64,000 bases of DNA from Serratia ureilytica (GCF_013375155.1 NZ_JABXOF010000010.1:124001-188000), one strand, 5' to 3'. Positions 11,792-23,104 are shown, numbered from the stretch's first letter. Notes: a model not told the origin generated them from the sequence alone. Numbers and translations: made by a program.

Positions 11792-13107
11792 CCGCCAAGC
11801 TCCTGCGCCAGGCGGGCGAACTCATCGCCGCGCACTTCAAAATTACGGAACTGATCGAGACTGGCGCAGGCCGGCGACAACAGCACCATATCGCCGGGCT
11901 GTACGCGGCCGGCGATGGTGCGCATCGCCTGCTCCATGGTCTCGGTCAGCGTCGCCACTTCCGGCCGCAGCTGCGCCAGCTGGGCGCCGTCGCGGCCAAA
12001 GCAATACAGCCGCACGTTGTCGCCCTGCAGATAGCGCGCCAGCGGCGAGAAATCGGCGGACTTGCCGTCGCCGCCCAGCAGCAGATGCAGCGTGCCGTCC
12101 ACCTGCAGGCCGTTCAGTGCCGCTTCGGTGCTACCGACGTTGGTGGCTTTGGAATCGTTGATCCAACGCACGCCGTTGTTCTCCCAGGCCAGCTGGAAGC
12201 GGTGCGCCAGGCCGGTGAAGGTGGTCAACGCCTTCAGGCTGGAGGCACGCGGGATATTGACCGCATCCGCCAACGCCAGCGCCGCCAGGGCGTTGGTGTA
12301 GTTGTGGCGGCCGGTCAGCTTCATCTCGCGCGTGTTCAGCACCTTCTCACCGCGCACCCGCAGCCAGGTTTCGCCCTGCTGACGGTTCAGGTGATAGTCG
12401 CCCACGTCCGCCCCGAAGCTAACGCAGCGTTCGTCGGCGCCGCGCACCGGCATGGTCAGCGCATCGTCCGCGTTCACCACGCACACCGCGGCGTTTTCAT
12501 ACACGCGCAGCTTGGCGCCGCGATACTGCTGCAGGCCGAACGGATAGCGATCCATATGATCTTCGGTCACGTTCAGGATGGTCGCCGCCGCCGCCCGCAG
12601 GCTATGCGTCGTTTCCAGCTGGAAGCTGGACAGCTCCAGCACATAAAGCTGACATTCCTGGCGCAACAGGCTCAGCGCCGGCAGGCCGATATTGCCGCCC
12701 ACGCCCACCGCCCAACCGGCGGCTTTCGCCATCTCGCCCACCAGGGTGGTGACGGTGCTCTTGCCGTTGGAGCCGGTAATCGCCACGATCGGCGCCTGCG
12801 CCTCGCGGCAGAACAGTTCGACGTCGCCGACGATTTCCACGCCGGCGTCAGCCGCGGCGCTCAATGCCGGGGTCGCCAGCGCGACGCCCGGGCTGGCGAC
12901 GATCAGATCCGCCGCCAGCAGCCAGTCCTGGTTCAAATCGCCCAGATGGCGCTCCACGCTTTCAGGCAGTTTGTCCAACCCTGGCGGCGCGATACGGGTA
13001 TCCATCACGCGCGGCGTCACGCCGCGCGCCATGAAGAAATCGACACAGGACAGGCCGGTGAGGCCCAACCCGATGATGACGACTTTTCTACCCTGATAGT
13101 CTGCCAT
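11788..13107 (-). CDS. murD: UDP-N-acetylmuramoyl-L-alanine--D-glutamate ligase MurD
   Basis: MurD adds D-glutamate to UDP-MurNAc-L-Ala in the cytoplasm. The 439 residues begin with [18 protein letters not shown], carry the Mur ligase P-loop GSNGKST at 112-118, and keep the central [20 protein letters not shown] region and the C-terminal [12 protein letters not shown] motif. It starts two bases after mraY and overlaps ftsW by four bases. Confidence 0.98.
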   Translation of the reverse strand: MADYQGRKVVIIGLGLTGLSCVDFFMARGVTPRVMDTRIAPPGLDKLPESVERHLGDLNQDWLLAADLIVASPGVALATPALSAAADAGVEIVGDVELFCREAQAPIVAITGSNGKSTVTTLVGEMAKAAGWAVGVGGNIGLPALSLLRQECQLYVLELSSFQLETTHSLRAAAATILNVTEDHMDRYPFGLQQYRGAKLRVYENAAVCVVNADDALTMPVRGADERCVSFGADVGDYHLNRQQGETWLRVRGEKVLNTREMKLTGRHNYTNALAALALADAVNIPRASSLKALTTFTGLAHRFQLAWENNGVRWINDSKATNVGSTEAALNGLQVDGTLHLLLGGDGKSADFSPLARYLQGDNVRLYCFGRDGAQLAQLRPEVATLTETMEQAMRTIAGRVQPGDMVLLSPACASLDQFRNFEVRGDEFARLAQELGG

Positions 13108-13109
13108 GA

Positions 13110-14192
13110 TTAACGCACCTTCAGCGTTGCCAGGCCAATCAGCACCAGCATCAGCGAAATGATCCAGAAGCGCACGATCACGCGCGGCTCCGGCCAGCCT
13201 TTCAATTCATAGTGGTGGTGAATCGGCGCCATGCGGAAAATGCGTTGTCCGCGCAGCTTGAACGATCCCACCTGCAGGATCACCGACAGCGTCTCTACCA
13301 CGAACACGCCGCCCATGATCACCAACAAAAACTCCTGGCGCAGCAGCACCGCGATGGTGCCCAGCGCGCCGCCCAGCGCCAGCGAACCGACGTCGCCCAT
13401 AAACACCTGAGCCGGGTAGGTGTTGAACCACAGGAAGCCGAGGCCGGCGCCGACGATGGCGGTGCAGACGATCACCAACTCACCGGCATGACGCAGATAC
13501 GGAATATGCAGGTAGTTGGCGAAGTTCATGTTACCGGTCGCCCAGGCTACCAGCGCGAAACCGGCCGCCACGAATACCGTCGGCATAATCGCCAGGCCGT
13601 CCAGACCGTCGGTCAGGTTGACCGCGTTGCTGGTGCCGACGATGACGAAATAGGCCAGCAGGATGTACAGCAAGCCCAACTGCGGCATCACGTCCTTAAA
13701 GAACGGCACAACCAGCTCAGTGGCTGGCGTGTCTTTTCCTACGGCGTACATGGCGAATGCGACAATCAGCGCAATCACCGACTGCCAGAAATACTTCCAG
13801 CGGGCGATCAGCCCTTTGGTGTCCTTACGCACCACCTTGCGGTAGTCATCGACGAAACCGACGATGCCGTAACCCACCAGCACAAACAGCACGCACCAGA
13901 CATACGGGTTGGACGGGTAGGCCCACATCAGCACCGAAATGGTGATGGAGGTCAGGATCATGATGCCGCCCATGGTCGGCGTGCCGCGCTTGCTGAAGTG
14001 CGACTCGGGGCCGTCGTTACGCACCACCTGGCCGAAGGACATTTCTTGCAGACGCTTGATCACCCGCGGGCCCATCCACAGCGACAGGAACAGCGCGGTC
14101 AGCAGGCTGACAATGGCTCGGAACGTCAGATAAGAAAAGACGTTGAAGCCTGAGTAATACTTGACCAAATGCTCGGCCAGCCAAACTAACAT
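13110..14192 (-). CDS. mraY: Phospho-MurNAc-pentapeptide translocase MraY
   Basis: MraY is the integral membrane enzyme that moves phospho-MurNAc-pentapeptide to undecaprenyl phosphate, making lipid I. The 360-residue length equals E. coli. About ten transmembrane helices are evident, with the conserved cytoplasmic motifs [20 protein letters not shown] and the histidine-rich [14 protein letters not shown]. It overlaps the end of murF by seven bases. Confidence 0.98.
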   Translation of the reverse strand: MLVWLAEHLVKYYSGFNVFSYLTFRAIVSLLTALFLSLWMGPRVIKRLQEMSFGQVVRNDGPESHFSKRGTPTMGGIMILTSITISVLMWAYPSNPYVWCVLFVLVGYGIVGFVDDYRKVVRKDTKGLIARWKYFWQSVIALIVAFAMYAVGKDTPATELVVPFFKDVMPQLGLLYILLAYFVIVGTSNAVNLTDGLDGLAIMPTVFVAAGFALVAWATGNMNFANYLHIPYLRHAGELVIVCTAIVGAGLGFLWFNTYPAQVFMGDVGSLALGGALGTIAVLLRQEFLLVIMGGVFVVETLSVILQVGSFKLRGQRIFRMAPIHHHYELKGWPEPRVIVRFWIISLMLVLIGLATLKVR

Positions 14193-15547
14193 GGTGCTTT
14201 CTCCTGTAACGCGCGTACTACCTGCTCCATTGCGGCACTACGTGAACCTTTGATTAACACGGTGATGACCGCATGTTCCGACAGTAATTCCGCCACGCGC
14301 GCGATCACTGCTGTCTTGTCCTGATAATGTTCGCCGTTGCCGGAAGCCTCGCTCAGCACGCGGCTCAACCCGCCGACGCTGATCACTTTATCGACCCCGG
14401 CCTGGCGGGCGGCTTCACCCACCTGACGGTGGCACTCTTCCGCTTCTGCGCCCAGCTCGGCCATATCGCCGACCACCATCACGCGGTAGCCCGGCATCTC
14501 CGCCAGCACCTGCGCCGCCGCGGTCATCGACCCGACGTTGGCGTTGTAGCTGTCGTCCAGCAGCAGCTTGCCTTCGGCCAGCGCCACCGGGAACAAACGC
14601 CCCGGCACCGCCTGCAATTGTTTCAACCCCTGACGCACCGCTTCGAGGGTGGCGCCCACCGACATCGCCAGCGCCGTGGCCGCCAGCGCGTTGGCCACGT
14701 TGTGGCGCCCCGGCAGCGGCAGCGCGATCTCGGCGGTGCCGAACGGGCTGTGCAGCGTAAACTGCGTGCCTGCGCCGTTCACCCGCACATCGTCCGCGAA
14801 GAAGTCCACGCCTTCGGCCGCCTGCGGCGAGAAGCGCCAGACGGTTTTGCCGCCCAGCATGCTCTGCCAGTGCGGCCAGTCGTTGTTATCGGCGTTGATG
14901 ATCGCCACGCCGTCGGCCGGCAGGCCGGTAAAGATTTCACCTTTCGCCTGGGCGACGCCGGCCAGCGAGCCGAAGCCTTCCAGGTGCGCCGCCGCCAGGT
15001 TGTTCACCAAAGCGGTCTGCGGACGCGTTAATGCGGTGGTGTAAGCAATTTCGCCAATGTGGTTAGCGCCCAGCTCTATCACGGCAAAATCATGCTGCGG
15101 CTCCAGACGCAACAGCGTCAACGGCACGCCGATGTCGTTATTGAAGTTGCCGGCGGTATACAGCACTTCGCCGCATTCACGCAGAATGGCGGCGGTCATT
15201 TCTTTCACCGATGTCTTGCCCGAGGAGCCGGTCAGCGCCACCACGCGCGCCGGCACCTGCTGACGCACCCAGGCGCCAAGCTGCCCCAGCGCCAGACGGG
15301 TGTCTTTCACCACCAGCTGCGGCACGTCCACCAATAAGCGCTTACTGACCAGCAACGCCCCGGCGCCTGCGGCTACGGCATCCGCCGCGAAGTCGTGAGC
15401 GTCGAAACGCTCGCCTTTCAGCGCCACAAACAGGCAACCGGCGGTCACCTTGCGGGTGTCTGTCGTCACCTCGACAATTTGGCAATCGGCGCCGATCGGT
15501 TCAGCGCTCAATACCTCAGCCAGTGTCTGAAGAGAGACAGGGATCAT
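14186..15547 (-). CDS. murF: UDP-MurNAc-tripeptide--D-Ala-D-Ala ligase MurF
   Basis: MurF adds the D-Ala-D-Ala dipeptide made by DdlB, completing the UDP-MurNAc-pentapeptide. The 453 residues show the P-loop GSSGKT at 107-112, the [14 protein letters not shown] region and the C-terminal [14 protein letters not shown] motif typical of MurF. The start overlaps the murE stop by four bases and the 3' end overlaps mraY. Confidence 0.98.
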   Translation of the reverse strand: MIPVSLQTLAEVLSAEPIGADCQIVEVTTDTRKVTAGCLFVALKGERFDAHDFAADAVAAGAGALLVSKRLLVDVPQLVVKDTRLALGQLGAWVRQQVPARVVALTGSSGKTSVKEMTAAILRECGEVLYTAGNFNNDIGVPLTLLRLEPQHDFAVIELGANHIGEIAYTTALTRPQTALVNNLAAAHLEGFGSLAGVAQAKGEIFTGLPADGVAIINADNNDWPHWQSMLGGKTVWRFSPQAAEGVDFFADDVRVNGAGTQFTLHSPFGTAEIALPLPGRHNVANALAATALAMSVGATLEAVRQGLKQLQAVPGRLFPVALAEGKLLLDDSYNANVGSMTAAAQVLAEMPGYRVMVVGDMAELGAEAEECHRQVGEAARQAGVDKVISVGGLSRVLSEASGNGEHYQDKTAVIARVAELLSEHAVITVLIKGSRSAAMEQVVRALQEKAPC

Positions 15548-17031
15548 GCCAGCACCCCCAGCAGTCGGGCGACCGTCGTGCGGTCGGAGTAATCCAGGCG
15601 GCGGTTGCCCACCAGCTGATAATCTTCGTGGCCTTTGCCCGCCACCAACACCACATCCTGCTCCTGCGCCTGCATGATGGCGCTGGTCACCGCTTCGGCG
15701 CGGCCGTGGATCACCAGCGCCTGCCCGGCATCCAGCAATCCGGTCAGGATATCGTTGATAATCGCGCGCGGCTCTTCGGTACGCGGGTTGTCATCGGTGA
15801 TCACCACGCGATCGGCGAACTGCTCGGCGATGCCGCCCATCAGCGGACGCTTGCCCTTGTCGCGATCGCCGCCGCAGCCGAAGACGCACCACAGCTGCCC
15901 CTGGCAGTGCAGGCGCGCCGCTTCCAGCGCTTTCTCCAGCGCATCCGGCGTGTGGGCGTAATCCACCACGACCGTCGGTTTGCCCGGCGCGTTAAACACT
16001 TCCATGCGGCCGCAGACCGGCTGCAGACGGTTGCCGGTTTCCACCAGCGCCTCCAGCGGGTAGCCCAGCGACAGCAGCGTCGCCAATGCCAACAGCAGAT
16101 TGCTGACGTTGAAAGCGCCCATCAGGCGGCTTTCGATCTCGCCGTCGCCCCAGCTGGAGCTGAACCGAACCGTGGCGCCGTTGTCGTGATAATCGACCGC
16201 CGTGGTTTTCAGCCAGCGGCCGTGACAGCCCGGCTGCAGGTTGCCCTGCATCGTCACCGCCACCGCATCCGGCAGCTTGCTCAGCCAGCGCTGGCCGACT
16301 TCATCGTCGGCGTTGATGATCGCCTGCCCCACATTGTGGGCGGCGAACAGCGACCATTTGGCCGCTTCGTAATTGGCCATGTCACCGTGGTAATCCAGGT
16401 GATCGCGGCTCAGGTTGGTGAAGACCGCGGCAGCGAACGGCAGCGCCGCCACCCGGTGTTGCACCAAACCGTGGGATGAGACTTCCATCGCGGCGAAGGT
16501 CGCGCCCTGTTCCGCCAAGTCGTTTAATACGTGTTGAACATCCACCGCAGAACCGGTGGTATTCTCGGTCGGGCAGACCTGGCCCAGCAGACCGTTGCCG
16601 ACGGTGCCCATCACCGCGCTGGTTTCGCCCAGCAGTTGGCTCCACTGCGCCAACAACTGCGTGGTGGTGGTTTTGCCGTTGGTGCCGGTCACGCCGACCA
16701 GGCGCAGACGCTCGCCCGGCTGATGGTAAAAACGCCCGGCCAGCGCGGAAAGGCGCTGGTTCAGTTGGCTCAGGTAGATCACCGGCACGCCGTGCATCTC
16801 AACGATGGCGCCGTCTTCGGCCTGACCCTCAGCTTCGGCGATCACGGCGGCGACGCCCTGCGCAATGGCCTGCGGAATATAGCGGCGTCCATCCGTTTGA
16901 TGGCCGACCACGGCGACAAACAGATCCCCGGCAGCCGCCACACGGCTGTCTAATGTCATTTCCCGCAGCGCGCGCCCGGGCGCCGTCGGCACCCACGGGG
17001 CGAGTAAGTCGCGCAAATTACGATCTGCCAC
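15544..17031 (-). CDS. murE: UDP-MurNAc-L-Ala-D-Glu--meso-DAP ligase MurE
   Basis: MurE adds meso-diaminopimelate at the third stem position. The 495-residue protein has the ATP loop GTNGKTT at 116-122 and the DNPR motif at 414-417, which specifies meso-diaminopimelate rather than lysine and fits a Gram-negative wall. It overlaps ftsI upstream by 14 bases and murF downstream by four, so the run from ftsI to murF is probably translationally coupled. Confidence 0.98.
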   Translation of the reverse strand: MADRNLRDLLAPWVPTAPGRALREMTLDSRVAAAGDLFVAVVGHQTDGRRYIPQAIAQGVAAVIAEAEGQAEDGAIVEMHGVPVIYLSQLNQRLSALAGRFYHQPGERLRLVGVTGTNGKTTTTQLLAQWSQLLGETSAVMGTVGNGLLGQVCPTENTTGSAVDVQHVLNDLAEQGATFAAMEVSSHGLVQHRVAALPFAAAVFTNLSRDHLDYHGDMANYEAAKWSLFAAHNVGQAIINADDEVGQRWLSKLPDAVAVTMQGNLQPGCHGRWLKTTAVDYHDNGATVRFSSSWGDGEIESRLMGAFNVSNLLLALATLLSLGYPLEALVETGNRLQPVCGRMEVFNAPGKPTVVVDYAHTPDALEKALEAARLHCQGQLWCVFGCGGDRDKGKRPLMGGIAEQFADRVVITDDNPRTEEPRAIINDILTGLLDAGQALVIHGRAEAVTSAIMQAQEQDVVLVAGKGHEDYQLVGNRRLDYSDRTTVARLLGVLA

Positions 17032-18781
17032 CTGAACCCTCTTTCTTGTTAATCACTAATTCGCTTTTGTCACCGGTGGGCAACGCGTCAGGCTCGACGT
17101 TCATGGTGCGCAATACGCCGCCCATGATGGCGCCGAACACCGGCGCGGAGATTGCGCCACCATAGTATTTCCCACCCTGCGGGTCGTTGATGACGACCAC
17201 CAGGGCAAAACGGGGGTTACTTGCCGGCGCGACGCCGGCGGTATAAGCGATGTATCGGTTGACGTATTTGCCGTCCGGGCCCACTTTTTTCGCGGTACCG
17301 GTTTTGATGGCGATACGGTATCCCTTGATGGCGGCTTTCACGCCGCCGCCGCCCGGCAAGGCCACGCTTTCCATCATGTGCACCACGGTGCGCACCAGAG
17401 GTTCAGGGAAAACGCGTTCGCCGGCGACCGGAGGGTCAACCTTGGTGATCGACAATGGGCGATACACGCCCAGACTGCCGATCGTTGCATAGACTCGCGC
17501 CAACTGTAACGGAGTTACCATCAGCCCGTAGCCGAAAGAGAAGGTGGCCCTCTCTATGTCAGACCACCGTTGTTTTTTTGGGTATATGCCACTGCTTTCT
17601 CCGACCAGCCCCAAATTGGTCGCTTTTCCCAGCCCAAAACGAGAGTAAGTATCTACTAACGCTGAGGACGGCATCGCTAACGCCAGCTTTGAAACACCGA
17701 CGTTACTCGACTTCTGCAAGATCCCGGTCAATGACAGCTCCGAGTACCGCGCCACGTCTTTGATCTCGTGGCCCTGAATGCGGTACGGGATGGTGTTCAG
17801 CACGCTGTTTTCTCTCACCACGCCGTTTTGCAGCGCGGTCATCACCACCATTGGCTTCACGGTTGAACCGGGTTCAAAAATATCGGTGATAGCGCGGTTA
17901 CGCATGGTTTCTTTCGGCGTACCGGCCATGTTGTTCGGGTTATAAGACGGGCTGTTGGCCATCGCCAGCACTTCGCCAGTGTTCACGTCGATCAGCACCG
18001 CAGTGCCCGATTCGGCCTTGTTGAACGCCACGGCGTTGTTCAGCTCGCGATACACCAGCGCCTGCAGGCGCTCATCGACGCTCAGCACCAGGTTATGCGC
18101 CGCCTGGCTATCGACGGAGGAGATATCTTCAATCACTCGGCCGAAGCGATCCTTGCGCACCGTTCTCTCGCCCGGTTGCCCGGTCAGCCAGCGATCGAAG
18201 CTCTTCTCGACGCCTTCGATGCCTTGCCCGTCGATGTTGGTCACGCCGATGATGTGCGACGTCACCTGCCCCGCCGGGTAGTAACGGCGCGACTCCTGCC
18301 GCAGGTAGATCCCCGGCAGCTTGAGTTTGTGGATGTAGTCGCCGATCGCCGGGTTAACCTGGCGCGCCAGATAAACGAAGCGCCCTTTCGGGTTGGCGTT
18401 GATGCGGTTGGAAAGCTGGTCCAGCGGGATGTTGAGCGCATCGGAAAGCGCTTTCCAACGGCTGTCCAGCGTGATGCCGCCGCGTTCGTTCAGCTCTTTC
18501 GGATCGGCCCACACCGCATTCACCGGCACGCTGACCGCCAACGGGCGGCCGGCGCGATCGCTGATCATGCCGCGCGCGGTCGGCACTTCCTGCACGCGCA
18601 GCGAACGCATGTCGCCTTCTTTCACCAGACGATCGGGGTTGATGACCTGCAGGTACGCGACGCGCAGCATCAGGCCAACCATCGCCAGCAAAATGCAGCC
18701 GCACAGCAACGCAAAACGCCAGCTGACAAAGCTGGCCTGATCTTCCTGGCGTCTCAACTTACCGGGGCGCGCTGCTTTCAT
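17018..18781 (-). CDS. ftsI: Septal transpeptidase FtsI (PBP3)
   Basis: FtsI is the penicillin-binding protein that cross-links septal peptidoglycan with FtsW. The 587 residues include a short cytoplasmic tail, one membrane anchor (about 23-43) and the dimerisation or pedestal domain. The transpeptidase domain carries the three penicillin-binding motifs: STVK with the nucleophile Ser at 306, SSN near 358, and KTGTAKK near 493. Length and motif spacing match E. coli PBP3. The protein ends with a short tail that is proteolytically trimmed in E. coli. Confidence 0.98.
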   Translation of the reverse strand: MKAARPGKLRRQEDQASFVSWRFALLCGCILLAMVGLMLRVAYLQVINPDRLVKEGDMRSLRVQEVPTARGMISDRAGRPLAVSVPVNAVWADPKELNERGGITLDSRWKALSDALNIPLDQLSNRINANPKGRFVYLARQVNPAIGDYIHKLKLPGIYLRQESRRYYPAGQVTSHIIGVTNIDGQGIEGVEKSFDRWLTGQPGERTVRKDRFGRVIEDISSVDSQAAHNLVLSVDERLQALVYRELNNAVAFNKAESGTAVLIDVNTGEVLAMANSPSYNPNNMAGTPKETMRNRAITDIFEPGSTVKPMVVMTALQNGVVRENSVLNTIPYRIQGHEIKDVARYSELSLTGILQKSSNVGVSKLALAMPSSALVDTYSRFGLGKATNLGLVGESSGIYPKKQRWSDIERATFSFGYGLMVTPLQLARVYATIGSLGVYRPLSITKVDPPVAGERVFPEPLVRTVVHMMESVALPGGGGVKAAIKGYRIAIKTGTAKKVGPDGKYVNRYIAYTAGVAPASNPRFALVVVINDPQGGKYYGGAISAPVFGAIMGGVLRTMNVEPDALPTGDKSELVINKKEGSGGRS

Positions 18782-18823
18782 GCGTTTCCTTTCTACTCCG
18801 TGTCATTATTCCGGTTAAACCAT

Positions 18824-19144
18824 TCATTGTTTAACGATGATATTTTCCTGCGATGGATCAACGTGTTGCATCTGCAGTTTTTCTGTCGCGATACGTTCAA
18901 CCCGGCTGTGATCGCCGAGGGCGTTCTCTTCTAAAATCAGGTTGCGCCACTCGATATCCAGCGCATCGCGCTCCAGAACCAGCTGCTCGCGTTCGGCGGT
19001 CAGCAGGCGGGTGCGGTGCGCGGTGGTCACCACGAAAATCGCGGAGACCAGTGACGCAATCAGTAAAATCATGGGGATCTTGGCGTTGCGCAGCAGATCG
19101 CCGCCAATCACCCCGACCAGGCCGTGACGTTCGTTGCCAATCAC
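18824..19144 (-). CDS. ftsL: Cell division protein FtsL
   Basis: FtsL is a small bitopic divisome protein that pairs with FtsB and FtsQ. The 106 residues contain a cytoplasmic N-terminus, one transmembrane helix (about 24-42, [20 protein letters not shown]) and a periplasmic coiled coil rich in Leu, Glu and Arg. The last part, [13 protein letters not shown], is characteristic of the family. Its start overlaps the end of rsmH by four bases, and ftsI follows 42 bases later. Confidence 0.96.
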   Translation of the reverse strand: MIGNERHGLVGVIGGDLLRNAKIPMILLIASLVSAIFVVTTAHRTRLLTAEREQLVLERDALDIEWRNLILEENALGDHSRVERIATEKLQMQHVDPSQENIIVKQ

Positions 19145-20082
19145 GCGGGCATCCTCTCAGCAATGCGCAGCACCGAGCTGCGCGCACGCGGGTTGTCCGC
19201 CACTTCCGCTTCCGACGGCATCATTTTGCCCAGCGCTTTCAGCGTTCGCCCGCCCATGCCGCGCAGTTGCTCCTCGGTCAACGGAATGCCCGCCGGCACC
19301 TGGGCGCCACGGCTGTGGTGTCGCATAAAGCGTTTGACGATGCGGTCTTCCAGCGAATGGAAGCTGATGATCGACAAACGGCCCTGCGGGGCCAGCACTT
19401 CCAGCGCGCCGTCGAGCGCACGCTCGATCTCTTCCAGCTCGCTGTTGATATAAATGCGGATCGCCTGGAAGCTGCGCGTCGCCGGATGCTTGTGCTTTTC
19501 ACGGAACGGGCTGGCATCGGCGATCAGATCCGCCAGCTCTTTGGTGCGCGTCATCGGCTCCACGCGGTTTCTTTCGACGATGGCGCGCGCGATGCGCTTG
19601 GCGAAACGCTCTTCGCCGAAGGTTTTCAGCACCCAGGCGATGTCGTCCGCTTCGGCCTTCATCAGCCACTCTGCGGCAGACAGGCCGGTGGACGGATCCA
19701 TGCGCATGTCCAGCGGACCGTCGCGCATAAAGGAGAACCCGCGCTCCGCGTCGTCAAGCTGCGGCGAGGAAACGCCCAGATCGAGCAGAACGCCGTCGAT
19801 CTTGCCCACCAGCTCGCGCTCCCGCACATAGTGCGACAACTCGGAAAATGGGCCGTGTACGATGGTAAAACGAGGATCTTCAATAGATTTGGCGGCTGCA
19901 ATCGCCTGAGGGTCACGGTCAATTGCCAGCAAGCGCCCTTCCGGCCCCAGTTGGGACAGAATCAGACGAGAATGGCCACCGCGACCAAAAGTACCGTCGA
20001 TATATATGCCGTTGCTGCGGATATTGAGGCCGTTGACGGCTTCGTCCAGCAGGACGGTGGTGTGTTTATAGTTTTCCAACAT
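19141..20082 (-). CDS. rsmH: 16S rRNA (cytosine-1402-N4) methyltransferase RsmH
   Basis: RsmH (formerly MraW) methylates N4 of C1402 in the 16S rRNA P-site region using S-adenosylmethionine. The 313 residues start with [16 protein letters not shown] and have the SAM-binding loop TFGRGGH at 31-37. The conserved [12 protein letters not shown] and [13 protein letters not shown] motifs follow. It is two bases downstream of mraZ and is the second gene of the dcw cluster. Confidence 0.98.
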   Translation of the reverse strand: MLENYKHTTVLLDEAVNGLNIRSNGIYIDGTFGRGGHSRLILSQLGPEGRLLAIDRDPQAIAAAKSIEDPRFTIVHGPFSELSHYVRERELVGKIDGVLLDLGVSSPQLDDAERGFSFMRDGPLDMRMDPSTGLSAAEWLMKAEADDIAWVLKTFGEERFAKRIARAIVERNRVEPMTRTKELADLIADASPFREKHKHPATRSFQAIRIYINSELEEIERALDGALEVLAPQGRLSIISFHSLEDRIVKRFMRHHSRGAQVPAGIPLTEEQLRGMGGRTLKALGKMMPSEAEVADNPRARSSVLRIAERMPA

Positions 20083-20084
20083 GC

Positions 20085-20543
20085 TTATAGCGACAAGTCC
20101 TGTAGCCGCTCAGACAACGGTTCCTGAGTCGACTGTTCAGCGTCAATATCATCCTTGACTTGTTGATACCAGGTCTGTTCATCCCACAGTTCAAACTTGT
20201 TGAACTGACCGACCAGCATCACTTCTTTCGTGAGCCCGGCGTGTTGCCGCAGCGTACTGGCTAACAGCAAACGACCGGCACTATCCATCTGACACTCACT
20301 GGCATGTCCCAACAGTAGGCGCTGAACGCGGCGCTCGGCGGGATTCATGCTCGACAGACGTGATAATTTTTGTTCAATAATTTCCCATTCGGGCAAAGGA
20401 TAAAGCAGCAGGCAGGGCTGATGGAGGTCAATGGTACAGACCATTTGGCCTTGCGATTCCTCGTTGAGCAATTCCCGATATCGGGTAGGTACGGCGAGCC
20501 GCCCTTTGCTGTCGAGGTTGACCATCGTCGCTCCACGGAACAT
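20085..20543 (-). CDS. mraZ: Transcriptional regulator MraZ
   Basis: MraZ is an AbrB-like ring-forming DNA-binding protein that represses its own dcw operon from TGGG repeats. The 152 residues contain two SpoVT-AbrB-type half domains with the signatures [15 protein letters not shown] (about 9-23) and [18 protein letters not shown] (about 87-104). It is the first gene of the cluster, and its operator and promoter are recognisable directly upstream. Confidence 0.98.
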   Translation of the reverse strand: MFRGATMVNLDSKGRLAVPTRYRELLNEESQGQMVCTIDLHQPCLLLYPLPEWEIIEQKLSRLSSMNPAERRVQRLLLGHASECQMDSAGRLLLASTLRQHAGLTKEVMLVGQFNKFELWDEQTWYQQVKDDIDAEQSTQEPLSERLQDLSL

Positions 20544-20571
20544 TCCTGAGCTACCCCTTAGTGACCGTTTT

Positions 20572-20596
20572 CACCACTTTACCCCACAAATTCCCA
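20572..20596 (-). promoter_or_regulatory. MraZ operator (three TGGG-type repeats)
   Basis: On the minus strand three repeats are spaced exactly ten bases apart: TGGGA (20592-20596), TGGGG (20582-20586) and TGGTG (20572-20576). This is the TGGGN-N5 pattern bound by E. coli MraZ; the third repeat deviates at its fourth base. The array lies between the -10 element and the mraZ start, so binding would block early transcription. Confidence 0.85.
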
Positions 20597-20604
20597 CACA
20601 ATGG

Positions 20605-20634
20605 AGTTTACGGAGGGTATGAAAACCTTGTCAA
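20605..20634 (-). promoter_or_regulatory. Pmra promoter of the division and cell wall cluster
   Basis: On the minus strand a perfect -35 TTGACA (20629-20634) and a -10 TAAACT (20605-20610) are separated by 18 bases, immediately upstream of the MraZ repeats. The position matches the main dcw promoter of E. coli. It should give a start site near 20598 and a leader of about 55 bases. Confidence 0.8.
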
Positions 20635-21406
20635 GCCAGAGCGCCAGCGCTTTGGCAATATTTCTCTGGTCATTTTGGGAGCTGACTCGCGAAAGAAACT
20701 CTGATTATTCGACGATTAAAAATTAACACCATGATAAACGGAGAGAATTTTCTAGGCGGAAAGAATCTGATTAAAAACCTGACGAACTGGCGATTAATTA
20801 ACTCATTACTTCCTTCTGCAAGCCATGTCTCATTTTTCAGCTCGGCAATCTCAGGGCTGTAACCGCTGCCGCCCCGCGCGCGCCAAGGCTCGGCGCCTGA
20901 CGAGTCGACCGCAGAATAAGGCTATAACTCCTTGAGTTAATAACGCTCAATCGTTATTCACCGTGAAACTGCGCGCTATTTTACTTCAATTTGCACCGCC
21001 ATGATGAGAGCACGGCGAAAATAAATGGCTCGGATATTACGAGCAGAAGTAATTTCGATTTAAATCAATTTGGTAAGATTATTCCCAAAACACCTGTTTA
21101 CAATTATGGTTTCATTTTCTTACACCTTTATTTCCACAATTTTTGCCGGAAAAATCCCCCCGCGGACACAAAAAATCGCAACAGCATGTTTTTAATAGGT
21201 TTATTTAAAAACACCGATTTTAATCTCTCCATCCCTTCCTGCGCCCCGGCCCTGCGGGACAAAAACCGAACAAATGTTAAAAATAAAAATATAAACCTAG
21301 TTAAAAAACACAAACCAGATCAGTAAACTATATAAAAAGCAAAAAACCAGAGTTAACAACCACGAATTATAAAATTAACAGTACATTAACACAAAAGGGG
21401 AGATAC
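20635..21406. other. AT-rich intergenic region between Pmra and alaE
   Basis: About 770 bases with no convincing gene. The part from about 20940 to 21400 is strikingly AT-rich compared with the GC-rich genes on either side. Its homopolymer and TATA-type runs suggest a regulatory region for alaE and perhaps a binding zone for a nucleoid protein. Short reading frames here (for example 20991-21326 on plus) have no family resemblance or good ribosome binding site. A strong ribosome binding site, AAAGGGGAG, precedes alaE. Confidence 0.5.
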
Positions 21407-21847
21407 ATGCTTTCGCCCGCCGCACACTGGCGCAGCGCCGCTGCCGATACGTTTGCACTGGTGGTGTACTGCTTTATCGCCGGTATGGCGATTGAAGTGT
21501 TGATCTCCGGCATGAGCTTCCAGCAATCCCTCTCTTCACGCCTGTTGTCGATCCCGGTCAACATTCTGATCGCCTGGCCTTATGGCCGCTATCGCGATCT
21601 GTTTATCCGCACGGCGCGTCGTTGCCCGCACGGCCAGTTCCTACTGCGCAATCTCGCCGATCTGCTGGCTTATGTCAGCTTCCAGTCGCCGGTTTATGCT
21701 GCAATTTTATGGAGCGTGGGCGCCGACGGCCAACAAATGCTGGCGGCGGTAACCAGCAATGCGCTGGTCTCCATGGCGATGGGCGTGGTGTATGGTTACT
21801 TCCTGGAATACTGCCGACGGCTGTTTCGGGTGGCAGGTTACGTCTAA
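21407..21847 (+). CDS. alaE: L-alanine exporter AlaE
   Basis: AlaE is a small inner membrane protein that exports L-alanine using the proton gradient. The 146 residues align along their length with E. coli AlaE (149 residues). Shared blocks include [43 protein letters not shown] and [15 protein letters not shown], and about four hydrophobic helices are present. A strong ribosome binding site precedes the ATG. In E. coli the gene is far from cra and mraZ, so its place here is a lineage-specific arrangement. Alanine or Lrp control is known in E. coli; no Lrp site was resolved here. Confidence 0.93.
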   Translation: MLSPAAHWRSAAADTFALVVYCFIAGMAIEVLISGMSFQQSLSSRLLSIPVNILIAWPYGRYRDLFIRTARRCPHGQFLLRNLADLLAYVSFQSPVYAAILWSVGADGQQMLAAVTSNALVSMAMGVVYGYFLEYCRRLFRVAGYV

Positions 21848-21851
21848 AGGA

Positions 21852-21867
21852 GCCCGCCAACGCGGGC
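21852..21867. terminator. Hairpin between convergent alaE and cra
   Basis: GCCCGC pairs with GCGGGC around a CAAC loop in the 34 bases separating the two stop codons. On the minus strand it is followed by TCCTTT, a weak U-tract. It probably serves as a terminator for cra and possibly for both genes. Confidence 0.6.
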
Positions 21868-21881
21868 CCCTGTCAGGCAAA

Positions 21882-22886
21882 CTACTTGCGGCTCAGACTG
21901 CCGCGGCGGAACAGATTGCGGCGAATGCGCGTCAGCCCCGGCTTGGGTTTACGCGGTTCGTCCAGGCTGGCCAGCACCAGTTCCAGCACGCGCTCGGCCA
22001 CGTCGCGATGGCGCTGCGCTACCGCCAATACCGGGCACTCAAGGAAATCCAACAGTTCATGATCGCCGAAGGTGGCGATCGCCAGATCGGTCGGCAAGCG
22101 GCCGCGTTGCTTCAGCGTCACGTCCATCACGCCCTGCAATAAAGAGAACGACGTGGTAAACAGCGCCTGCGGCATCGGGTGCGTTTTCAACCATTCGGCA
22201 AACAGCGCGCCGGCGGCTTCGCGTTCGTAGCTGTTGGCGTACAGGTAATCGACGTGGCGGGGATCCTCTTGCCAGGCCTGACGGAAGCCCTGCTCACGCA
22301 GGAAGCTGACCGAAAGCTCCGGCAAGGCGCCCAGGTACAGCACCGACTCCGCCGGGAAGGTGCGCAGCTCCTGCGCCAACGCAAAAGCGTCTTCCTGATC
22401 GGCGCCCACAACGCTGATGAAATGCTCGCGATCCAGCGCGCGGTCCAGCGCGATGATCGGCAGCGGATCGTTGGCCCAGCGTTGATAGAAAGGATGCTCC
22501 GGCGGCAAGGCGGTGGAGACGATGATGGCGTCCACCTGACGCTGCAGCAGGTGCTCAATGCAGCGCATTTCGTTGTCCGGCTGATCTTCGGAACAGGCGA
22601 TCAGCAATTGGTAACCCCGCTGGCGCGCCTGGCGCTCCAGGTAGTTGGCGATGCGGGTATAGCTGGTATTTTCCAGATCCGGGATCACCAGGCCGATAGA
22701 ACGGGTGCGCCCGGCGCGCAGCCCCGCCGCGACGGCATTCGGGTGATAGTTATGCTCCCTGACCACGGCCATCACTTTCTCGACGGTTTTATCGCTGACA
22801 CGATACTGCTTCGCCTTGCCGTTGATGACATAACTGGCCGTCGTGCGCGAAACGCCCGCGAGACGCGCGATTTCATCCAGTTTCAC
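21882..22886 (-). CDS. cra: Catabolite repressor/activator Cra (FruR)
   Basis: Cra is a LacI-family regulator that senses fructose phosphates and switches genes between glycolysis and gluconeogenesis. The 334 residues match the E. coli length. The N-terminal helix-turn-helix and hinge ([19 protein letters not shown], about 2-20) are followed by the periplasmic-binding-like sensor domain from about residue 60. The start is GTG, as in E. coli, preceded by AGGGG. The gene lies downstream of ilvIH with a terminator and its own upstream region between them. Confidence 0.97.
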   Translation of the reverse strand: MKLDEIARLAGVSRTTASYVINGKAKQYRVSDKTVEKVMAVVREHNYHPNAVAAGLRAGRTRSIGLVIPDLENTSYTRIANYLERQARQRGYQLLIACSEDQPDNEMRCIEHLLQRQVDAIIVSTALPPEHPFYQRWANDPLPIIALDRALDREHFISVVGADQEDAFALAQELRTFPAESVLYLGALPELSVSFLREQGFRQAWQEDPRHVDYLYANSYEREAAGALFAEWLKTHPMPQALFTTSFSLLQGVMDVTLKQRGRLPTDLAIATFGDHELLDFLECPVLAVAQRHRDVAERVLELVLASLDEPRKPKPGLTRIRRNLFRRGSLSRK

Positions 22887-22887
22887 A

Positions 22888-22947
22888 TTAACCCCTTAAT
22901 GACGCTGAAAATAGAAGTGAAGGCTGTGCTCGGATTAACCATGGCAT
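22888..22947 (-). CDS. Possible 19-residue leader ORF coupled to cra
   Basis: A short frame on the minus strand begins with ATG at 22947 ([12 protein letters not shown]...) and ends in a TAA one base upstream of the cra GTG. The ribosome binding site AGGGG for cra lies within its last codons. This geometry would allow translational coupling. There is no clear ribosome binding site for the small frame itself, and the peptide matches nothing I recognise, so it may be chance. Confidence 0.25.
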   Translation of the reverse strand: MPWLIRAQPSLLFSASLRG

Positions 22948-23048
22948 CCCGTGCGGTTATTCAATCCAGCCTCTGCGATCTAACAGCAGAAAACACTACC
23001 TAGCAACCGCTTTTGCCGAAAGGTGCCGGCAATCGGGCAAAAAAGGCC

Positions 23049-23079
23049 GAAAAACAAAGGGCGCAGCCACGCCGCGCCC
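23049..23079 (-). terminator. Rho-independent terminator of ilvIH
   Basis: On the minus strand, just after ilvH, GGGCGC pairs with GCGCCC (with three further pairs including a wobble, 23059-23079). TTTGTTTT follows. Stem and T-tract fit an intrinsic terminator separating ilvIH from cra. Confidence 0.85.
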
Positions 23080-23104
23080 CCGATTATTCGCCGCCAGACC
23101 GCGC

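Noticed and set aside
20991-21326. Plus-strand frame of 111 codons in the AT-rich gap before alaE
   Set aside because: No ribosome binding site, no familiar motif, and a composition that merely reflects the AT-rich DNA; it ends before the alaE ribosome binding site.
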